Below, piece after piece: positions 7,838 through 17,400 of a stretch of DNA of 55,973 bases (within the stretch, counting starts at the first letter, position 1; each line of letters opens with the position of its first letter). Location of the stretch: the NCBI GenBank assembly GCA_964494205.1, contig CAZBRD010000026.1, positions 1-55,973 of the forward strand, given 5' to 3'. A program made the translations under genes and the position numbers. The notes below the pieces were generated by a model. The model ran no database searches. It worked only from the letters and a program-made list of their open reading frames with translations, and had not been told where the DNA came from. The DNA comes from JBBTCX01 sp964494205. Lineage in GTDB: Bacteria; Planctomycetota; Phycisphaerae; UBA1845.

Positions 7838-9015
7838 GTTAAAGCAACGGCTCCGTTGCCCTGTATCGGCGCTTTGTCAGTTTTACCTTCAATGATCTCG
7901 TAGTAGCAGTTTCGCTTGCGCGGGATCCATCCGGCGCTGATGATTGCGTCGCGAATTTGCTGCTCTGTCATCTGGAATGTAGTGCCGGCGGCAGACACGA
8001 CATTTTCTTCCATCATCACCGACCCCATGTCGTTCGCACCGAAAAACAGTGCAAGTTGACCGATTTTTACGCCCTGTGTGACCCAGCTTGATTGGATGTT
8101 GTCGATGTTGTCGAGAAAGATGCGCGAAAGGGCGGTCATGCGCAGGTATTCGTTCGCGTCGGCCAGAACGAGGTGTTTGCCGTCCGGTTCGGCGGGGTCT
8201 TCGGCGTCGAGTTGTTGCACCCGACCGAGCGGGGTGTCGCCGGGTTGGAAGGTCCAGTTGATGTAGGCCGTGAAGCCGCCGGTCTCGTCCTGCAGATCGC
8301 GAATCTGGGCGAGGTGGTTGATGCGTTCCTCCAACGTCTCGATGTGGCCGAACATCATGGTGATGCTGGTGCGCATGCCGATGAGGTGGGCTTCGCGCAT
8401 GACGTGGAGATACTGCTCGGTTGTGGTTTTGCCTTGTGCAATCTTGTTTCGCACGCGATTGCTGAGAATCTCAGCGCCGCCTCCGGGGATGGTGGAGAGG
8501 CCTGCCTCTTGAAGCCGAAGCAGCACGTCGCGAACGGGCATCTGGAATTCCTCGTGCAGGGCGTGGATTTCGGGTGGGCTGAAGGCGTGAATGTGAATCG
8601 TTGGGTACTCACGCCTGATGAAACGCAGCAAATCGAGATACCACTCGAAGGGGAGCAAATCGCGCGGGACGAGGCCGCCTTGCATTAGGATCTGCGTACC
8701 GCCGATGTCGAGCAGCTCTTCAATCTTGCGTCCGATATCTTTGAAGGAAAGCACATAACCATCCGGGAGATCTTTACGCCCAGTATCCATGCCTGGCGGG
8801 TCAGCCTTGAAGTTGCAGAAGATGCACTTGGCCGAGCAGTAATTGGAGTAGTTGATGTTGCGGTCGACGACGTAGGTACGGTGCGGCTCCGGGTGTTTTT
8901 GTTGCGTAACCGCATGCGCGCGACGGCCGAGTTCGTGGATCGATGCTTTGCGGCAAAGCAAGAGGGCTTCAGCGGGAGTGATGCGTGAGCTTTGCGGCGT
9001 CTTGAATTGAATCAT
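7828..9015 (-). CDS. mqnC: Cyclic dehypoxanthinyl futalosine synthase MqnC
   Basis: Radical SAM enzyme of the futalosine menaquinone pathway, cyclising dehypoxanthinyl futalosine; it acts in the cytoplasm. At 395 aa the length is normal. The [4Fe-4S] motif CSAKCIFC has Cys60, Cys64 and Cys67. Highly conserved family stretches follow: HAFSPPEIHAL, STIPGGGAEIL, TSITMMFGHIETLEERI, LDNIDNIQSSWVTQG and FFGANDMGSVMMEENVV. These separate MqnC from its relative MqnE (aminofutalosine synthase). The ATG at 9013-9015 gives the expected N-terminus. mqnA lies 3.5 kb away on the same strand. The transcript ends in a hairpin that overlaps the stop codon. Confidence 0.95.
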   Translation of the reverse strand: MIQFKTPQSSRITPAEALLLCRKASIHELGRRAHAVTQQKHPEPHRTYVVDRNINYSNYCSAKCIFCNFKADPPGMDTGRKDLPDGYVLSFKDIGRKIEELLDIGGTQILMQGGLVPRDLLPFEWYLDLLRFIRREYPTIHIHAFSPPEIHALHEEFQMPVRDVLLRLQEAGLSTIPGGGAEILSNRVRNKIAQGKTTTEQYLHVMREAHLIGMRTSITMMFGHIETLEERINHLAQIRDLQDETGGFTAYINWTFQPGDTPLGRVQQLDAEDPAEPDGKHLVLADANEYLRMTALSRIFLDNIDNIQSSWVTQGVKIGQLALFFGANDMGSVMMEENVVSAAGTTFQMTEQQIRDAIISAGWIPRKRNCYYEIIEGKTDKAPIQGNGAVALTSA

Positions 9016-9383
9016 GGCTTATTCAAACAGCAGGTTAACCACACCATCGTCCTGCGTTCATATCCGAATCCGAATCTGACCGCCCGTTTGGAGATCCCGT
9101 GCGAATCTGTTGCATTATATGCGAAAAAGCGCGGTGTAAATGGACGAGTGCAACACTTCGATCGATCTCGCGATCAAGCGACGCAAATCTCATTGTTTTT
9201 TGAAAGATCGTTCGAATTTATGCGTCGGCGTCAATCGATCCGAAACCGCTCTATTCCTTGACTTTGACGTGAGTTTCAAGGTACAAGGAACGTTCATTCA
9301 TAGTTGGTCGAAGGTGGGCTACGGACATTTCACGGATGAGGAGGGTGGGCGGAAACGCTCGTAATTCTCAAAGGAGCATTTGC
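9016..9383. other. Divergent intergenic region between mqnC and a secreted-protein gene
   Basis: About 370 bases hold the start regions of two divergent genes. The only clear signal is the ribosome-binding site AAAGGAG at about 9369-9375 in front of the ATG at 9384. No RNA gene or repeat is evident. Confidence 0.5.
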
Positions 9384-11381
9384 ATGTTGATTCGAGTGGG
9401 TGGATTCGTTTTGAAGGGATGTCGCTGTTGTAGTTTGTTGGCGCTTTGCTTGGGCGGGTTGATGTCATCAATGTCGTTCGCATCCGAGCGAACTTCAACG
9501 CAGCGCGAAGGCGGGCGGATTATGACTGAACGGCAGGCGGCTGAACGCCTGTCGAACATTTTCGACCGTAACCGCAAGGACGGCGAAGGATCAGTAGCAG
9601 GCAACGCATGTGCCACTGCGACCGGTGACTGCTGTGCACCGACAGGCGGAACTCCGGGCTGCGGTGATCTGGAGTGCTGCGAAACCGTTTGCGGTTGCGA
9701 TGCCTTCTGCTGCGATACTGAGTGGGATGAGTTCTGCGCCGGCGAAGGTTTTCAGGGTTCGGGCTGCGGTGCCGCAGTTCTGTGCGAATCGTGCGGCGGC
9801 GGCGGGCAGAGCACGTGCTGCATCGGCCACGCCACGCCGGGCTGCGATGACGCCGAATGCCAGGCTGATGTTTGTGCCTGCGACTCATTCTGCTGCACCA
9901 CCCAATGGGATGAATGCTGTGCGACCGACGGCGGCGGCGCAGGTTGCGTGCCAGGTTGTGGAGCACAAGTAGTTTGCCCCGACCTCTGTGGCGGTGGCGG
10001 AACCGGTTGCGATGGCGCGACAGGCGACTGCTGTGCGGCGACCGGTGGACCAGGTTGTGGAGATCCCGAATGCTGCTCGACAGTTTGTGCGTGCGACCCA
10101 TTCTGCTGCGATACGGAGTGGGACGATCTTTGCGCCGGTGAAGGTTTTGAACCCGGTTGCGGCGCTGCGATTCTTTGCGAGCAGTGCGGTGGCGGCGGGA
10201 GCAACTGTTGCTTTGCGAATGGCGGTCCCGGTTGCGATACAGACAGTTGCGAGGCGGCAGTCTGCGGCTGCGATCCGTTCTGCTGCAACAACACATGGGA
10301 CGACTGCTGTGCGACCAATGGCGGCGGCGCGGGTTGCGTACCCGGCTGCGGCGCGGAAGTTGTCTGCGGCGATCTTTGCTCCGGCGGAAATGCACCTCCA
10401 AACGACTTGTGCGCCAACGCAATCGCCATTGGCAACGGCACCGTTTCGTACTCAAACGTAGGTGCATTGGAGGACGGCCCGGCGCTTCCTGCTTCGTGTG
10501 AAGAAGGTTTCGGCCTAGCGCTCGGCGCCGACCTCTGGTACAACTACACAGCACCTTCCACCGGTATGGCGACCGTCGATCTGTGCGCCGGAACCGACTA
10601 CGACGCGCGAATCGCCGTCTACAACGGTTGCGGATGCCCGGCCCAAACCGGCAGCACACTGGAATGTGATGACGACGGTTGCTGCCCGGGCGATGCGGGT
10701 TGTGCAGCCACGATGACCTTCCCGGTAGTTGCAGGCCAATGCTTCAAGCTGCGAGTCGGTGGTTTCGGTGCGGCCACGGGACTCGGCGAGTTTGTCGTTT
10801 CGACGGCAGGCACAATGAATTGTCCGTCGGGTGCCGTGACGTTTACCAATCCGGTCAATGGAACGGTCGACGCTCGTCAGCCGAATCCGGTAAACAGCCC
10901 GACGCCGGCTCAGGGTATCTCAACCGTGATCGTCACGGCACCGGTTGGTGCGGAGGACGGTTGCTTCCGTATGTGCGAGACAGCGCCGCAAGGATCGGCC
11001 AACTCAATCACCGGTGTGACGGACAACGGCGCGGGAACCTACACCATCACGCTCGCTCGCCCGATTACCATGGGCGCGGTGACGCGTGTGTCATACACGC
11101 CAACGGGTGGTGCGGCTGTCACGGCGACCTTTACTTCGCATCCGGCGAATGTGAACGCCGACAACCTGGCGAATTCGGTTGATATTCTGCGGATTATCGA
11201 CTGCCTGAATAACGTGAACCCATCGGTGGATTGCCCGTGGGGCATCTACAGCCGCGACATGGACCACAGCAACGCGTTCAACGCGGCGGACATTCTCCGC
11301 GTCATCGACCTGCTGAACGGTGCGGACGTGTTCCAGGTGTGGAACGGCACGCAGCTGCCGAACGCGACCTGCACGCCGTGA
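9384..11381 (+). CDS. Secreted cysteine-rich modular protein A with dockerin-like end
   Basis: A 665-aa exported protein. The ATG at 9384 is chosen because AAAGGAG precedes it and a signal peptide follows (basic start, hydrophobic stretch to about residue 33). Residues 83-137, 145-202, 216-268 and 275-332 are four cysteine-rich modules with the core GCxDxxC..VCxCDxFCCxxxWDxxC; modules 1 and 3 match best, as do 2 and 4. Next come a PPC-like beta domain (about 340-470, DLWYNYTAPSTGMATVDLC), an Ig-like domain (about 475-585), a dockerin-like pair (NVNADNLANSVDILRIIDC and DMDHSNAFNAADILRVIDLL) and the tail LPNATCTP. Paralogues of the C-terminal half are at 14463 and 17615. The many cysteines imply disulphide-rich extracellular structure. 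Function unknown. Confidence 0.85.
   Translation: MLIRVGGFVLKGCRCCSLLALCLGGLMSSMSFASERTSTQREGGRIMTERQAAERLSNIFDRNRKDGEGSVAGNACATATGDCCAPTGGTPGCGDLECCETVCGCDAFCCDTEWDEFCAGEGFQGSGCGAAVLCESCGGGGQSTCCIGHATPGCDDAECQADVCACDSFCCTTQWDECCATDGGGAGCVPGCGAQVVCPDLCGGGGTGCDGATGDCCAATGGPGCGDPECCSTVCACDPFCCDTEWDDLCAGEGFEPGCGAAILCEQCGGGGSNCCFANGGPGCDTDSCEAAVCGCDPFCCNNTWDDCCATNGGGAGCVPGCGAEVVCGDLCSGGNAPPNDLCANAIAIGNGTVSYSNVGALEDGPALPASCEEGFGLALGADLWYNYTAPSTGMATVDLCAGTDYDARIAVYNGCGCPAQTGSTLECDDDGCCPGDAGCAATMTFPVVAGQCFKLRVGGFGAATGLGEFVVSTAGTMNCPSGAVTFTNPVNGTVDARQPNPVNSPTPAQGISTVIVTAPVGAEDGCFRMCETAPQGSANSITGVTDNGAGTYTITLARPITMGAVTRVSYTPTGGAAVTATFTSHPANVNADNLANSVDILRIIDCLNNVNPSVDCPWGIYSRDMDHSNAFNAADILRVIDLLNGADVFQVWNGTQLPNATCTP
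9624..10381 (+). repeat. Tandem duplication of a two-module cysteine-rich unit
   Basis: The DNA from about 9627 to 10020 and from about 10020 to 10381 encode the same two-module unit, starting GACTGCTGTGC in both copies, with a period of roughly 390-400 bases. Similarity is visible at nucleotide level, for example TTCTGCTGCGATAC followed by GAGTGGGA in both copies. Confidence 0.75.
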
Positions 11382-11456
11382 GATGGCGAATGGCGAATTG
11401 AGATTGACGGAAAGGCATTTGTCTTTTCGTCTTCTCGATGAATAGAGTACATCTGA

Positions 11457-11486
11457 GCGCCGCCCAATTGGGCGGCGCTTTTTTTT
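11457..11486 (+). terminator. Strong rho-independent terminator after protein A gene
   Basis: GCGCCGCCC and GGGCGGCGC form a perfect 9-bp stem with an AATT loop, followed by eight T. It lies 76 bases after the stop of the gene at 9384-11381. Confidence 0.9.
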
Positions 11487-11506
11487 GAGGGGGCTAATCC
11501 GAACTC

Positions 11507-12397
11507 ATGAGGGCTGGAATCGTAGTAGATGTTGTGACGGATATCGCGCCTACTGCTGCGTTCGGTTCGAATGGGCCCACGATACAAGATCCCAAGAAGC
11601 GATGCCCTAAGTGCAAATACTCGCTTTGTGGTTTGCCATGCCGCGGAACATGTCCCGAATGCGGGCTGACATTTGAAGTCGCAGAGCCGGATCCGGCGCT
11701 GGCTGTTCAGCGTTTTCGAGAGTCATTTCCGAGGGCGGTTCGATCGCTGATACTCCGAAAGTCGAAGGAGCCGCGCAGCGTTTGGAAAAGCTTGTTCTTG
11801 ACCTTATTTTTCATTTCGGTCGTAAGCAGTTTTTTTGTGTGGGGACAACTGTTTTCCGTTCGGTTGGCTATCGCTGTTAATAATAGACAACGATGGATAG
11901 CGGGAGACATCATTGTCGCCCAATATCGATCAACATCGCGGCGCGAGCCCGTTCGCATTCATGACGAGGCGGCGATCCTAGTCGGCGGATTGGCCGCTGT
12001 AGGGCAATTTTTCCTCGCAATTTGCTTCTTCAGGTGGTACGCGTCGGCGGCAAAAAAGGTCTCCGCGAATCGGGCGTTGCTACGGAAATTGGGCGGCCAC
12101 GCGATGGTGTTCGTTCCCTTGATCACGATGCTGGCGATGTTGCCGATCGTTGTCTGGCAAGCGGTGAACGTCAGTGTTTCAAGTGCGCGATCGAGAACTT
12201 CCCTGTTTCTTAGGCTTCCATGGCCGCCTGCTAACGGAATATCAATCAGGATTGATACTGTGCAACTCGCAGGATTTGCTGCATTGGTAATCGGTGCATG
12301 TGTAGTGGCGGTGGTCATGTATCGATGCAATCGAAATGCGATACGCATGTCATTGTGGACACTTGGAGATGTGCGAACACCGTCGTCGAAACAGTGA
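11507..12397 (+). CDS. Zinc-ribbon membrane protein (296 aa)
   Basis: A zinc ribbon CPKC (33-36) ... CPEC (49-52), with an intervening Y-x-L-x-GL segment, is followed by hydrophobic segments near residues 95-120, 150-175, 190-215 and 255-275. N-terminal CxxC...CPECG ribbons fused to a few membrane helices are frequent in planctomycete genomes, usually with no assigned function. The ATG at 11507 follows a G-rich stretch about 12 bases upstream. It comes right after the terminator of the preceding gene and so needs its own promoter. It sits between mqnC and mqnA but on the opposite strand, so a link to menaquinone synthesis is not supported. Confidence 0.75.
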   Translation: MRAGIVVDVVTDIAPTAAFGSNGPTIQDPKKRCPKCKYSLCGLPCRGTCPECGLTFEVAEPDPALAVQRFRESFPRAVRSLILRKSKEPRSVWKSLFLTLFFISVVSSFFVWGQLFSVRLAIAVNNRQRWIAGDIIVAQYRSTSRREPVRIHDEAAILVGGLAAVGQFFLAICFFRWYASAAKKVSANRALLRKLGGHAMVFVPLITMLAMLPIVVWQAVNVSVSSARSRTSLFLRLPWPPANGISIRIDTVQLAGFAALVIGACVVAVVMYRCNRNAIRMSLWTLGDVRTPSSKQ

Positions 12398-12438
12398 ATG
12401 TGCTTGCGAGCTTGGTCAGGGTATCAGCGGAGTGGATT

Positions 12439-12477
12439 CTCGTGCTGCGAGATTGCGAGAAGGGATTCTCGCACGAG
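12439..12477. other. Bulged hairpin between convergent genes
   Basis: CTCGTG-CTG-CGAGA pairs with TCTCG-CACGAG, an 11-bp stem with a 3-base bulge, between the convergent ends of the zinc-ribbon gene (12397) and mqnA (12581). It lacks a T-run and may be a weak terminator. Confidence 0.35.
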
Positions 12478-12580
12478 TTATTAGATGAGCGAGCATACGT
12501 TGTTCAGCCCGTCGCTTGCACTCCCGGCTCTGATGTGAAGTGTGATGGAATGTGCGTACAGAAAGTTGTTGCGGGTTTGG

Positions 12581-13375
12581 TCACGTGAAGATTAAGTCAT
12601 GGTGGAGCGTGGGAACGATTTCGAATTGGCGGGCAAGCTGGAAGAATCGGGTCATCGCGGTTTTTTCACGCGGACCTAGTTTGAATTTCAAGCGGGCGGT
12701 GAGATAGCGCTTGGCAAGAGTGACCGGCCACCCCATGCCGGGGCCGAAGTCGGCAGCGATGAGGTCAGCCGATTGGACGCCGGCGTCGCGCGCTCGCGAG
12801 AGTTTGGCTGCGAGCGATGACGCATTCAGATCTTTCGGTGCGGCCCAAGCAGCGAAGACAAACGGCAGACCGGTGAGCGATTTCCACGCGGAGCCAAGGT
12901 CGGTCTCGATTTCGAAATCGACGAGATTGTGATTGATGACTTTGTCGCCGATCAGCAGCACCGCTTGAACGTCGTGCATCGGCTCGGTGCGATCGAACGG
13001 AATGATCTCGAGATTCGTGCCGTAGGTTTCTTTCCACAGAACTCGGGAAAGCGCGATCGAGGTGTGCGAGTCGCCGTCTACGTGCAGGCGCGTGATCTCG
13101 GGTGCAGGCACTTTCGAGAACACCCGAACGGTGAAGGTCTCGCCGTCACAGCCGATACACGAGTCAGAAATAATCTGCCACGGACGATTGGGCTGTGCGA
13201 GGTCGATGACGGGTACGAGGGCACAATCAACGAGTCGGTCATCGAGCATGCCCGCTAAGCGCGAGGGAACTTCAAACCTGAGATCTAATGATGGGTCGCG
13301 TTCGAGCCCTTGAATAAGCGGCTTCGCATTGAGGTAGGAAACAACACCCAGTCGCCAGCGTTCTATTTGTTGCAT
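12581..13375 (-). CDS. mqnA: Chorismate dehydratase MqnA
   Basis: First enzyme of the futalosine menaquinone route, converting chorismate to 3-enolpyruvylbenzoate; cytoplasmic. It is 264 aa from the ATG at 13373-13375, which places MQQIERWRLGVVSYLNA at the N-terminus as expected. An in-frame extension upstream to 13474 is possible but has no homology-like content. Family features are VSYLNAKPL (12-20), EVPSRLAGML, DCALVPVIDL, the CIGCDGE segment, DSHTSIALSRVLW and TGLPFVFAAW. The periplasmic-binding-protein-like fold is typical. mqnC lies on the same strand 3.5 kb downstream; mqnB, mqnE and mqnD are not in the window. Confidence 0.93.
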   Translation of the reverse strand: MQQIERWRLGVVSYLNAKPLIQGLERDPSLDLRFEVPSRLAGMLDDRLVDCALVPVIDLAQPNRPWQIISDSCIGCDGETFTVRVFSKVPAPEITRLHVDGDSHTSIALSRVLWKETYGTNLEIIPFDRTEPMHDVQAVLLIGDKVINHNLVDFEIETDLGSAWKSLTGLPFVFAAWAAPKDLNASSLAAKLSRARDAGVQSADLIAADFGPGMGWPVTLAKRYLTARLKFKLGPREKTAMTRFFQLARQFEIVPTLHHDLIFT

Positions 13376-13523
13376 TTGTTCGCAGATCCTGCACAAAACC
13401 GCATGAAAAAGCGCTTTCGTCGCGCTCCAGCACGTTCTGTATTTCATTATATGAGTTCGGGCCTCGACATGCATGTTCGATCATGTCACAACTTTGTGTG
13501 AACTCTTTTTGAAAGATGGTAAG

Positions 13524-13560
13524 GCAGCCGCCTTGATTTCGTTGACGTTGCGGCGGCTGC
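13524..13560. other. Inverted repeat upstream of lipoprotein gene
   Basis: GCAGCCGCC (13524-13532) and GGCGGCTGC (13552-13560) form a perfect 9-bp stem with a 19-base loop, 18 bases before the ATG at 13579. It could shape the 5' leader of the lipoprotein mRNA or serve as an operator. Confidence 0.4.
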
Positions 13561-13578
13561 GGACTATCGTCGCGGGCC

Positions 13579-14220
13579 ATGAATCGGCTGACATCTAGCA
13601 TTCTCGGCTCTGATCTGCGGTTGTCCCCTGCGAAATACGGCGGATGGCTCTTGGTGGTTTTGATCTGCCTGCCGGGCTGTGGCTTGAAACCGCGCACCAA
13701 TGTGCTGACCGTAGTGGATCGACAATCGTCGGGCGACGAGAAACGCTACTACGAGAAGTTCGACGAGGCCTATTACGATCTCGACGGCGTGGGCAACGTG
13801 GACCTCGTGTTGCGCCGATCGCGGCCCAGCGGCGATCGACTGGACCAGCGGATCGAACAGGTCGTGCACGTGCGGAGTGTTTGGGCGTCGGTGCCAGGTC
13901 GGACGGTTGCCAACTCCACGCAGATCAACGGGCGAATTACGTATGCAATTCTGAGTGGCGATGCGGGGTCGACGTTCGAGGGGGCGGGGTCGGTGTTCTT
14001 TCGCAAGAAGAAGCAATGGGGAAATGAGGTTTTGGTTGGACACCTGGAGCGCACGTATCTTAAGTCGAAGCGCAGTCTAACAAGCGAACCCGCGATCTTT
14101 GATCAGGCTGAAGTCAGCGGAGAATTCCGCGCGGTGCGCGACGGGCGTCGCGTGCGACAAATCGTGAACGACCTGAATCGCGAATTCGGGGCGGGGGCCG
14201 TCCGCAGTTCGACAAAGTAG
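13579..14220 (+). CDS. Putative lipoprotein (213 aa)
   Basis: A signal peptide with a hydrophobic core at about residues 20-31 ends in the lipobox LPGC, so Cys34 should be lipidated and the protein anchored to a membrane. The mature part is soluble with mixed alpha/beta composition and shows no motif I recognise. The 5' leader holds a 9-bp inverted repeat. The start is the first ATG that keeps the signal peptide complete. Neighbours are mqnA (divergent) and the cysteine-rich protein B gene downstream, which gives no clear functional hint. Confidence 0.75.
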   Translation: MNRLTSSILGSDLRLSPAKYGGWLLVVLICLPGCGLKPRTNVLTVVDRQSSGDEKRYYEKFDEAYYDLDGVGNVDLVLRRSRPSGDRLDQRIEQVVHVRSVWASVPGRTVANSTQINGRITYAILSGDAGSTFEGAGSVFFRKKKQWGNEVLVGHLERTYLKSKRSLTSEPAIFDQAEVSGEFRAVRDGRRVRQIVNDLNREFGAGAVRSSTK

Positions 14221-14223
14221 CAC

Positions 14224-14274
14224 AGTTGGCGAGCTCGAAGCAGTCTTTCGTGCACATCGACTCCGCCGCCAACT
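14224..14274. other. Inverted repeat after lipoprotein gene
   Basis: AGTTGGCG (14224-14231) and CGCCAACT (14267-14274) can pair just after the lipoprotein stop codon. The loop is long (35 bases) and a short A-rich then T-rich stretch follows, so a terminator role is possible but weak. Confidence 0.35.
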
Positions 14275-14462
14275 GAGAAAAATAAGTTTTTGCGTCCGCC
14301 AAAGTCGCGTCACTGGTGTTGATATCTGCAGAGACATCTTGCGTCCGTTGGCAAACCTGGTCGGGGGTTTTCTAAAGCGGTACGTATTCTCATCGCTTAC
14401 TGAACAAGGCGGGCCATACTCGCCGCTCGGATGAAGTGCATCTTGTGAATAGGGGTGCTCGC

Positions 14463-17400
14463 ATGAATCCGTTTCATTCACGTCAGCGTTTTCTTTGGTG
14501 TTTTCGCCCGTTTTGTGCGGCGGCGTTATGTACAGCGACAGCCGTACCATGGAGTAACGCGCGGTCACCGATCAGACTTCAGCGTGAAATTCCGGCGGCT
14601 GGTTCCGTCAGCGCCGTCGACCGGGGCCGCCTCATCAGGTTGAAGCATGACCTAAGCGCGCGAAGATTTGTCGTGGGACAGGGCGTTGTTGAAGCGACAA
14701 CGGCTGGTGACGGGGAAGAAATCATCTATCGAAACGCGACGGGGCCGGAGGTCTATCCGCTGTATGCGGGTGATTGGGTGGCGGATGATCTGGCGACGAT
14801 TTGCGGATCGTCTTCTCTGACGCGAATTGTGGTGCAGGTTACGGGTGGCGGCGATGGAACCGGACCTGGTTTTGATATTGAGGTTGATCTTTACAGCGGA
14901 TGTCCCAGCCAGAATGGAGTGCCAATCATTGGCACCCACTTCGCGGTGAACCTCCCAGACGACGGGTTGTTCACGGTCGAGTACAACCTGAACGACGCGC
15001 CCGTCCCCATCGGCCGCGAAGTCTGGCTGGCCATCCGTTCATCTTCCGATCATGCGGGCTGGGTGTTCGGCGGCGAGCCGGATATCGGGCATTCAGAGGA
15101 CCAGATCGACACGCCGCTTTTTGGTTGTTCCACGAATTTCGGCGGTTGCCCGCCGCAGGGGCCTGCCTGTGCCAATGGGACAGCGACGTTGCATGCAATC
15201 AATTGCGTGCCGGAGTTTGTCGCGTATCGGGCGGATACAGATTCCGCGTTTTTCCTGCCAATGGATTCCGCCGAGATTTTCGCTGATGATATTCTGCCCA
15301 TTACGGCCCCGAATCTCTGCAGCGTGACCTGTTACGCGCCAGGCGTGGCCGGACTGGGCGGTACGTTCTCCATTGAAACGCAGATTTGGTCGAACGACGA
15401 AGTTGAACAGAGACCATTAGCACCAGTGCCGGGAACTGCGTGCGAACTGTCCGATGGCTGTTGTTTCAACCCCCCCATAGAGGTTCCGACTGCGCGATTC
15501 TGGTTGACGTATGACGTAACGAGTGGATCGGATGCAGGTCCGGTGCTAGTCGGCGATCATCCTTCCATTGGGCAAAGTGATGATTGTTTCGCGATTCTTG
15601 GCGATCCCGATCCGGAATATTGGAGTGCTTGTGTCTGGTGGTTCGGCGGCTGTGAGCCGCCGGGAGAAAACCCCTGTGGAACTTTTCGGAACGTGGTCTA
15701 CTGCGCCGGGGCGGAACCCACCGGCGCGTGCTGCATTCTGGACCCCGAGAATGAGTTTCACTGCGTGGATGACGTTCCCTATTCGCAATGTTCGGGGCGT
15801 TTCATTGCGGACAGCACGTGCGAAGAGGGCCTATTCGATCCACCGTGCGGCACGTCGGCATGCTGTCTTCAAAACGGAAACTGCGACAACGTACCCTCAA
15901 TTGACTGTGCGATCTTTGATGGCATTTGGCAAGCGGGCGAGTTCTGCCATGTCGGCGATCAGCTGTGTCCGCCCCAGTCGTGTGGCCAGTCGCCACTTCC
16001 CTGCTGTGAAGCCAGGCCTACACCCGGGCCGCCGGGCTGCAACGACCCGCTTTGTTGTGCCATCGTTTGCGATATCGACGAATTTTGTTGCGTTGCGGCA
16101 TGGGATGACACCTGCGCGGGTCTCGCTTGTAATGTTTGCGAGGATGATCCCAAAGGAGAACATAATTACGACGACTGCGAGGGTGCGATCGCCGTTGCCT
16201 GCAACGACAGCATTCTCATAAGCAATCTTTTCGCCACGGATGATCCAAGTGATCCCGGGTTCAGTTGCCACAATGGTGGTCCTGGAGAGCAGGGCATCGG
16301 TTCGGTGTGGGCGAAATTTGTGGCCACATCGTCGACGGCGCGGTTGCGGACGTGCGATAGTATGCCGCCGGCGGATGATTCGCTGCTGGCGGTATACACG
16401 GGTACATGCAGTAATCTCACCGAAATCGGCTGCAATGACGACACACCGGGTTGCGCCGCGACCGGCTTCAACTCTGACTTTTGTTTGAGTGGGTTGAATG
16501 TGGGGCAGACGTATATCGTCCAACTGGCATCGTGGACCGAATCGGATCGGGGTCGCTATGAATTGGAGATCGATTGCCCGGCGACGTGCGACCCACCGGC
16601 TAATGATGGTTGCGGCTCGGCAGAGGCGATCGGAAACGGCATCACTCCATACACGACGGCTTGGGCTACGACTGATGGTCCAACACTACCGGGTAGCTGC
16701 AATGAGGGCGACGGAATCGTTTTCAATTCCGACGTCTGGTATGACTATACCGCCCCTGAAACCGGAATGGCGACGGCTGACCTTTGCACTGGCACGGGTT
16801 ACGATTCGCGAATTGCGGTGTATCAGGGCTGCACGTGCCCGATGTCGACTGCGGGCACGTTGGCATGCAATGACGACTTCTGTGAGCTGAACGGTCCTTC
16901 GCGAGCGGTGTTCAACATCGTTGATGGTCAGTGCTACAAGATTCGCGTCGGCGGTCAGAACGATGACACTGGGACGGGCCTGCTCGTCATAAGCAGCGAA
17001 GGAACGGGAACAGGTCCGAACTGTCCGGGTGGAACGGCGACGTTTACGAACCCGATGAACAACACGGTGGATGCACGTCAGCCGAATCCGGTCAACAGCC
17101 CGACGCCGGCGCAGGGTATCAAGACGTTGACAGTGACAGCACCGTCGGGTGCTGATCCTGAGTGCTTCACGATGTGCGAAACAGCGTTTTCGGGAACGGC
17201 GAACTCGATCGCCAGCGTCTTCGCGAACGGAAACACTTACACGATCACGTTGTTGCGACCGATGACGCCATTCGCGATCACGCGAATTGCTTATCAACCA
17301 GAATTTGGGGCGGCGACAATCGCTACATTCATTTCGCATCCGGGGAACGTGAATGGCGACAGCATGGCCGCACCGACAGATATTCTCGCGATCATCGATT

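Noticed and set aside
9520..10659. 379-aa open frame on the minus strand
   Set aside because: Antisense to the cysteine-rich modules of protein A; its very Arg/Ser-rich translation is the shadow of repeated Cys/Gly codons.
12298..12588. 96-aa open frame on the plus strand
   Set aside because: It overlaps the end of the zinc-ribbon gene in another frame and runs into the mqnA 3' end; no ribosome-binding site.
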